A DNA stretch of 64,000 bases from Oscarella lobularis (lineage: Eukaryota > Porifera > Homoscleromorpha > Homosclerophorida > Oscarellidae): the NCBI RefSeq assembly GCF_947507565.1, contig NC_089176.1, positions 744,001 to 808,000 on the forward strand. Reading direction: 5' to 3'. Position numbers and translations under genes: made by a program. The notes below the pieces were generated by a model, which was not told where the DNA came from, did not search any database, and saw only the letters and a program-made list of their open reading frames with translations. Below are positions 58,638 to 64,000 of this stretch, in pieces. Each line of letters opens with the position of its first letter. The first letter of the stretch is position 1.

Positions 58638-59672
58638 ATGAATGGATCAATCAATTCCACTTTCAACTCGACGCCGAATTCGAGTCTATTCAACGATACG
58701 GAAGGCTCCGCGTCAATCGACTTTTTTCTGTACGTGCAACTGACTGTCATCGCTCCCACAGCAATTCAGAGCATTCTTTGCGGTATCGCTCTCATCGCTA
58801 TCGCACGCATACCCGCTCTACGCACTGGTGAAAACCTCTTTATGACCAATTTGATCATCGCCGACGTGATTCGCACATTTGTCGGGATCTGGCTCGCGGT
58901 CTACTCCATTGGCACAATTGAGAGCGACGCTGAAGAAGCTCATCACGGCAGAGCTTGCATAGCTTTTCTCTTTCTCTGGCATTTCCAAATTTTCTGGTCA
59001 ATGTGGGGCACCGTTCTCATCTCCTTCAGTCGTTATTTGACTATCGCTCGCCCATTTCGACCGAGCATCACAACTCGAAAGGCAGCATTGGCAATTGCTT
59101 CGACGCTGACTGTTGGAATTGTTGTCGCCTCTTTACCTTTTTACACGTGGGCTAAATACCGACTCCGCTACATTTCGAGCGAATACTACTACAGATGCTC
59201 AATAGATTACGATGGCACCAGCAAATACATCACCTTTTACATTTTCTTCTTTGCCAGTTCTTATGCCATCCCTCTAGCACTGGTTACAACTCTGCTCGTT
59301 ATGACCCTACACAAAATCGTTCAACAAACTATTCAGCGAAGAAAGCTGCGTTCAGGCGTCGTTGACTCCGGCAACGGCGGAAACTCAACAGAAAAATTGC
59401 AATCACCAGTGATGGCTAACTCGAAAGCCTTTTGGTACGTTATCGCTGTCGTCTCGACGAACGTAATTCTTCCTGCTCCGTACATCATTGGAAGACTGCT
59501 CTACCACCAACGACTGGAAATGGAAGCTCTGTTTAGTGTCGGTTCAATCATTATGAGAATAGATTTCGTCATCAATTCCATACTCTACGTTTTTTGGGTT
59601 AAAACGTTTAGCCGCTCACTCTTGGATATTATTCGATGCCGAAAAATACGTTCTAGTGCCGTGAGAATGTAG
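58638..59672 (+). CDS. Class A (rhodopsin-like) GPCR
   Basis: An intronless 344-residue frame with seven hydrophobic segments. The N-terminus has several N-glycosylation sequons (NGS, NST, NSS, NDT). TM1 begins near residue 31; TM2 contains TNLIIADVIRT, the usual LxxAD core. A cysteine before TM3 (GRACIAF) and one in extracellular loop 2 (YYRCSID) can form the canonical disulfide. The TM3 end reads ISFSRYLTIARPF, so the DRY motif is SRY. TM6 (WYVIAVVSTNVILPAPYIIG) keeps a proline but not CWxP. TM7 has DFVINSILYVFWV, an NSxxY variant of NPxxY, followed by an amphipathic helix 8. The ligand is unknown; no close named subfamily was recognised. A decayed duplicate lies about 3 kb downstream. Polyadenylation signal AATAAA is at 59785-59790. 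Confidence 0.88.
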   Translation: MNGSINSTFNSTPNSSLFNDTEGSASIDFFLYVQLTVIAPTAIQSILCGIALIAIARIPALRTGENLFMTNLIIADVIRTFVGIWLAVYSIGTIESDAEEAHHGRACIAFLFLWHFQIFWSMWGTVLISFSRYLTIARPFRPSITTRKAALAIASTLTVGIVVASLPFYTWAKYRLRYISSEYYYRCSIDYDGTSKYITFYIFFFASSYAIPLALVTTLLVMTLHKIVQQTIQRRKLRSGVVDSGNGGNSTEKLQSPVMANSKAFWYVIAVVSTNVILPAPYIIGRLLYHQRLEMEALFSVGSIIMRIDFVINSILYVFWVKTFSRSLLDIIRCRKIRSSAVRM

Positions 59673-59784
59673 TGAGACATCACAGGAGATTGTGTCAGTA
59701 AAATTCGACTTTTTCCGAGTGTTGTCGTCGTTCTTGTTGAGTGCGTAGATAAGCTTTTATGCCCTGTGAACGCAATATACAATC

Positions 59785-59790
59785 AATAAA
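59785..59790 (+). terminator. Polyadenylation signal of the GPCR gene
   Basis: AATAAA 113 bases after the stop codon. The same motif and context (ACAATCAATAAATAGTACAA) is conserved in the 3' flank of the decayed copy at 62484-62489. Confidence 0.65.
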
Positions 59791-60122
59791 TAGTACAAAG
59801 CACGCGGATTCCAGGCGTCGCTTACTTCAACATCGTATTCCGTGTAAAACAAAGGGAACAAATCTGAGACGCTTTCCCGTAAGCTTTTCTAGTTCTATGT
59901 TACTTTTGAGAAACCCAACCGTTCGTTCTGTCAGCAAATACTGTATTTAGTTAGTAGAGTCAGGCCTTTCTTTCCGCCACATGAGAAGGACATTTCGTTT
60001 TCGAGGCTCTCTTCGTTTGTATCGATGACGTCATCAAAAGCGTTTTCTGCGTTTTCGCTCGAAAATTCTTCTATTGGCTTCGCTGGCGATTCGATTGGCG
60101 TTTTCCTGAGCGGATTGATCAA

Positions 60123-60440
60123 TTAGGAAGACAGCGGTAAGCGTTGAACGTCCGTTTGACGCGATTCGTCTAAGGAATGGGCTCGATAAGTGAAATCGAC
60201 GAGCGCGATTGCGTTTTCTGACCTAAAGGCGGCTTATCCGAGGACACGGAGCTCGGTGAAGACATCAGCGAAGACAAGAAGGCTGAACGAAGAGTTGCGG
60301 CGAGCACACGGCGCTTTTTCTGCAGCCGATCTTGAACGAAGCGAAAGCGCGCTAAGGGACGAAAATGAACGGCGAAATAACGAAGGAAAAGACTTACATA
60401 AAAGCGTCGTTGTTTAGTCGAACCACGTTTTCTCCGCCAT
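60123..60440 (-). other. Possible small spliced gene
   Basis: From the ATG at 60440 (MAEKTWFD) good splice sites occur at GTAAGT...CCCTTAG (about 60396-60352) and GTCAGA...CCTTAG. They join a basic segment (VQDRLQKKRRVLAATL, SSVSSDKPPL) in phase to DESRQTDVQRLPLSS and a TAA at 60125-60123. However the first exon has an in-frame TAA after MAEKTWFD, so either the true start lies elsewhere or this is not a coding gene. I do not recognise a family. A different frame at 59937-60122 (acidic, KTPIESPAKPIEEF) may belong to an alternative 3' exon. Confidence 0.25.
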
Positions 60441-60449
60441 CTTCTTTCG

Positions 60450-61454
60450 ATGAAAGTGCGAAATCTTGCACCACCTAACGGGATTGTTATGCAATCAATA
60501 ACCAAAAACCGGTATTCAAACCGGTTTTTGTTTCGCGCCTCTATGTTACCGACCAACCAGAGCGCTGGGCGAGCCCCACGTGATTGCAACGGACCAATGA
60601 GCACGCTGGGCGGGGTTACGCTGTTCATAAGCGAAGTGCACACCGATTTTCCTTCAGTTGCGGCTGAGGGTGGATGTTTCGCGGTTCGCTGCGTCTCGTC
60701 CTTGAACGGACCGGCTCGGGGGAAGGCAAAAGGCAAGTCTGGATTGGCGGATCAGCGTGGCCCACGGTTTTTACCGTGCCGGAGCCTGTAGGCAGGGCGA
60801 AGGGGGGCTTCGGCCTCGGTACGCGCACTGGGCAAAACGATCGCTGATGTCTTATTGTTGCCAACAAGCACGAACTGCGCTAGGCTCGAGCGGTTACGGC
60901 TTGGAGGGGGTGTTCAAAAACGGTCTGGTTGCCGGCACTTTTCTCACCCGATGGCACGATTAGACGGAGGATGATCCGGCTCAGGTGAAGTCAATTCGGC
61001 ATTGCACTGTCTTTCTTGTCGGCCTCTACAAGCAGTGGTCGGCCGTTCTCCAACTCAGAAGCCCTGGTTCTTAGCCTTGTGCTTACCAATGCGGTCAGGT
61101 ATCGTCGCGCCGGGGGACTCGGTATTAGGGACCGACTACTCGTCCAGGCGGATACTGATTGAGCGGGCCGATGAAGTCGCAACTCGCCCGAAACTTTTTG
61201 GAAGGGAGTCATCGCTTTGCGAAGACTTCCCTGGGCTACGAAGCGTCCGAACCTCCACGCGGTGTAGCCTGGATAACGCTAATACGGACGCAACAAAAAG
61301 GTACGTACGACGATTATTTGGCAGTGACTAACTCTTTTTTTTTTAGGTGGAAGCGTGACTCTTTTTTTAGGTGGAAGCGTGGCGCGAGGGGCGAAGATAG
61401 GACAGAACGATCGAGTTCGATAGCGAGTGTATGCATTTTTTGTATCTGAATAAA
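60450..61454 (+). other. GC-rich stretch with a possible spliced plus-strand transcript
   Basis: Bases 60540-61300 are richer in G and C than their surroundings and unlike the neighbouring genes. At 61300 a perfect donor (AAAAG|GTACGT) faces two acceptors 24 bases apart (exon starts at 61347 and 61371, both beginning GTGGAAGCGTG) and an AATAAA follows at 61449-61454. A frame from the ATG at 61171 (MKSQLARNFLEG ... ITLIRTQQK) reads in phase through either acceptor to a TAG at 61431-61433, giving about 60 or 70 residues. No family similarity is recognised. It could be a small protein gene, a noncoding RNA or chance. Confidence 0.3.
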
Positions 61455-61789
61455 AATATGTCGTAAAAACGATTGATCGACGAACTGGCGTGCGTCATGA
61501 TGTCTCCTCAGCGTCGTTCTTCCAAGCAACGAAAGGCGAACTCCTATCCTAACCAGCAAATTCGAACGCGCTTCGAACTTTGGCCTCGTAAAATATCGCC
61601 GCAATAGATATTATACGATCGACAATCGATAGCACGGCTCCCTTCGTCGAACGCGGCTCGTCGTCATGAATGGCTACGAGTTTCCCAGCTCCAGTGCATT
61701 CGTTCGCCGATAAAATAACCGCCGAATGGCCGCAATCGAACGTCCTGGCGATGCTAGCTCGTAAACTTGACGCGTTCACGTGACGAGAC
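61455..61789. other. Gap without a convincing gene
   Basis: An 80-codon minus-strand frame (61791-61549) begins next to the GPCR relic. It has normal composition but no family match, splice context or duplicate. Otherwise nothing is seen. Confidence 0.3.
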
Positions 61790-62400
61790 ATTCGACGCTG
61801 AATTCGAGTCTATTCAACAATACGGAAGGCCCCCCGAGCATTCTTTGCGGTATCGCTCTCGTCGCACGCATACCCGCTCTACGAAATGGTGAAAACTTTA
61901 TGACCAATTTGATCATCGCCGACGTGATTCGTACATTTGTGTCGCGGTCTACTCCATCGGCACAATTGAGAGCGACACTAAAGAAGCTCATCACGGCAGA
62001 GCTTGCATAGCTTTCTCTTTCTTCTGGTCAATGTGGGGCACCGTTCTCATCTCCTTCAGACGTTATTCGACTATCACTATCGCTCACCCATTTCAGCCGA
62101 GCATCACAACTCGAAAGGCAGCAATAGCAATTGCTTCGACGCTGATTGTTGGAATTGTTGTCGCCTCTTTACCTTTTATACGTGGGCTAAATACCGACTC
62201 CGCTACTTTTCGAGCGAAGACTACTATGAATGCTCAATAGATTTATGAAGATCTGTTTAGCGTCGGTGGAATAATCATGAGAATAGATTTCGTCATCAAT
62301 TCCGTGCTCTATGTATTTTGGGTTAAAACTTTTAGCCGCTCACTCTTGGATATTATTCGATGCCGGAAGATACGTTATACTTCTGTGAGAACGCAGTAAC
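61790..62400 (+). pseudogene. Decayed, internally deleted copy of the class A GPCR
   Basis: Nearly identical in blocks to the GPCR at 58638-59672, starting at the NSSLFN segment. It lacks part of TM1, has several small deletions and frameshifts (for example after VIRTFV), and jumps from the YECSID segment straight to the TM7 region (LFSVGGIIMRIDFVINS), so extracellular loop 2 to TM6 is missing. The match continues through the stop region and the 3' flank to about 62665, including the AATAAA context and the block GAAACCCAACGTTCGTTCTG. This shows a DNA-level segmental duplication, not a retrocopy. Confidence 0.88.
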
Positions 62401-62776
62401 GTCACAGGGGACCGTGTTGGTAAAATTCGGCTTTTTCTGAGTGTTTCTACGCGTCTTGTCCAGTCTGTGAACGCAGTACAATCAATAAATAGTACAAAGC
62501 GCGCGGATTCCCACGACCAGGCGTCTGATGTCGTCGATGGCGTCCTCGTTGCCGTTGCGATCTTGCCCCTTATCTTGACTTCAACATCGCATTCCGTGAA
62601 CGCTCTTTCGAGAAACCCAACGTTCGTTCTGTCAGCAAATACTGTATTTAATTAGTAGAGTCAGAATAAACTAGAGTACACCTGCTTTGTCTACGGTAAA
62701 GGACGTTTTAGTTCAGACTCGCGTGCAACAAGAACTTCTAACGGCACGTGGACACAACAGTAGAATGCCTTACAGT

Positions 62777-64000
62777 CTATACGGTGATCTTAACAACTCC
62801 ATTGGGAGCTTGCACAACGTCATTGGAGTCCCCGCGACTGTAACGCTTTGCCCTTGAGAAAAGAGACAAATAATATAGAATGAGAGATTCCCAATGAACA
62901 AATTACCCTCGAGACCCCAAACCACTGTTCGCCGCCCTCACTTTCTTGATGTGCCGAGACGATGCCAATTTCGATTCTAAAGCCTACGCAAGATATCATC
63001 ATCACAGACACTCTCCCACGTCATAGGAGGAACCGACTCACCCCGACTTTTCGTAACAGATCACCGACTATATTCAGCGCCGCTATTCGCGACGACGGCG
63101 TCAACGGCACCGTCACTTCCGTGTGAGATGCGGACGGATTCGGGGTTCCGGGATCGGATGGGCCCATGATGGGAGTCGAGTACGGCGTTGGAGGTAATGC
63201 GGTGGGCTCCGATCCGTCCACGTCGTCATCGTCGTCGTTGTCGCCGCCGCCGCCGGCAGCGGCGGCAGCGACGACTTCGTCGGTTTTCTTTGCCGTCGTG
63301 GCACTTCGTATGGCCAATTCGGAACGCAGGTCGCGCGCTTCGTCTTTCAGTCGTTGGACCATTTCTTGGAGGCTCTCCTTTTCGTCCAATTCGTTTTCGA
63401 GCATGGCATTTCGTTCGATTGCCTAGGCAGAAAGATTTTCGGAGATCTCGAAGCGGCAACGAGAAGCCAGAACGGAACATACAGAATTCAACTGCCGATC
63501 AAAATCCTCAAGAGACACAACAGTCGCACTAGAAAGAAAGAGAAAGAAAGAAATCATTGAAGGAGAGAGACAAAGCCAAACGGATCCAAAGGCGTCATGA
63601 AGGCTTATCAGATCAGAGACTTGCGCTACCTCAGACTCTTCCCTTTCTCTACGCTAGCAAGCATTAAAAACGCCTCTAGTAACTCGTTGTCTCTCTAAGA
63701 CAAACAGACACGATAACTGAGAGGCCTGCCACTGATTTATTGACTTTAACCACACACATTCTCAATCAGATTAATTGATTGAGGATTGCCTTCCTTTTAC
63801 TACCGTCTAAACTCTTATTATATCCTCATATCCTCACGTACGTTATAGGAACCCATGAGAGACCAAGGGCAAACAGATAAAATAGAAGACCCTATGAGCT
63901 ACCACTATCTCTCTCTCTATTGTCGTCTCTAGTACTCACCGTTGAGCCCGTTCGAGATCGTCATTCGTCTGCTCCAACTCTCGAACGTACTTCTGCAGCG
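62777..64000 (-). CDS. NDEL1: NudE/NDEL1 homologue, 3' part (5' end outside window)
   Basis: NudE-family proteins are coiled-coil adaptors that join LIS1 to cytoplasmic dynein in nuclear migration and mitosis. The window contains the last exons. LQKYVRELEQTNDDLERAQR at the right edge has donor GTGAGT. A small exon follows with TVVSLEDFDRQLN (about 63484-63525). Then comes a long exon (about 63030-63420) with MLENELDEKESLQEMVQRLK, DEARDLRSELAIR and, after an alanine/glycine/aspartate-rich insert, VPLTPSSRIAALNIVGDLLR with KVG. The next exon begins ALESKLAS, and a last exon gives KRYSRGDSNDVVQAPNGVV ending KITV with TAG at 62779-62777. These blocks match NDE1/NDEL1 in order. The C-terminal region after ALESKL is short compared with mammals, where it carries regulatory phosphorylation sites. 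Confidence 0.9.

Noticed and set aside
60540-61300. Ribosomal RNA or other classical structured RNA
   Set aside because: Short resemblances to the 28S 3' region do not extend beyond a few bases and known conserved cores are missing.
61549-61791. 80-codon minus-strand frame
   Set aside because: Normal composition but no homologue recognised, no splice context, and it starts within the edge of a duplicated GPCR relic.

Overview
This is nuclear DNA from an animal with a compact genome. Genes lie on both strands a few hundred bases apart. They are cut by many GT-AG introns, most about 45-65 bp long, and several have clear metazoan identities: an Axin (RGS plus DIX), a Delphilin-type formin, ZZEF1, a NudE/NDEL1 homologue, a SKAP-like adaptor and a rhodopsin-class GPCR. 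No bilaterian-specific marker is visible. The very short introns, AT-rich TTAATTAA tracts inside introns, and early-branching-looking Axin and Delphilin would fit a sponge, perhaps a homoscleromorph. That species guess is inference only.

Layout. 0-5 kb: three tandem minus-strand SLC15/POT-family transporter genes, one cut by the window edge, one intact and intronless, one a pseudogene. 5.2-7 kb: a SKAP-like adaptor (PH + SH3) carrying five YTDM motifs. 7.6-9.2 kb: a leucine-rich-repeat protein. 9.4-21.9 kb: two near-identical tandem ABCC/MRP transporters, both apparently complete; a 129-bp foldback element has inserted in an intron of the second. 23.5-24.4 kb: ribosomal protein eL18. 24.7-27.7 kb: Axin. 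29.3-31.5 kb: a secreted Kazal/VWC protein. 31.7-33.7 kb: REXO2 and ABHD14 sharing a 95-bp bidirectional promoter. 33.9-37.8 kb: a secreted protein with about eight copies of a cysteine-rich domain and two LDLa modules. 38.4-39.6 kb: glyoxalase II (HAGH). 39.7-44.7 kb: Delphilin-like PDZ/HHD/FH1/FH2 formin. 44.9-57.9 kb: ZZEF1. 58.6-59.7 kb: intronless class A GPCR, with a decayed copy at 61.8-62.4 kb. 60-61.5 kb: a GC-rich stretch with possible small transcription units. 62.8-64 kb: 3' part of a NudE/NDEL1 gene.

Most neighbours are functionally unrelated, as expected for an animal genome. The coherent groups come from local duplication (SLC15 array, ABCC pair, GPCR pair) and from the head-to-head REXO2/ABHD14 pair. 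Two extracellular or signalling proteins look unusual: the SKAP-like adaptor with a run of PI3K-type YxxM motifs, and the LDLa/cysteine-repeat protein. Exon structures were read by eye from splice consensus and family similarity, so spans are more reliable than individual internal boundaries.
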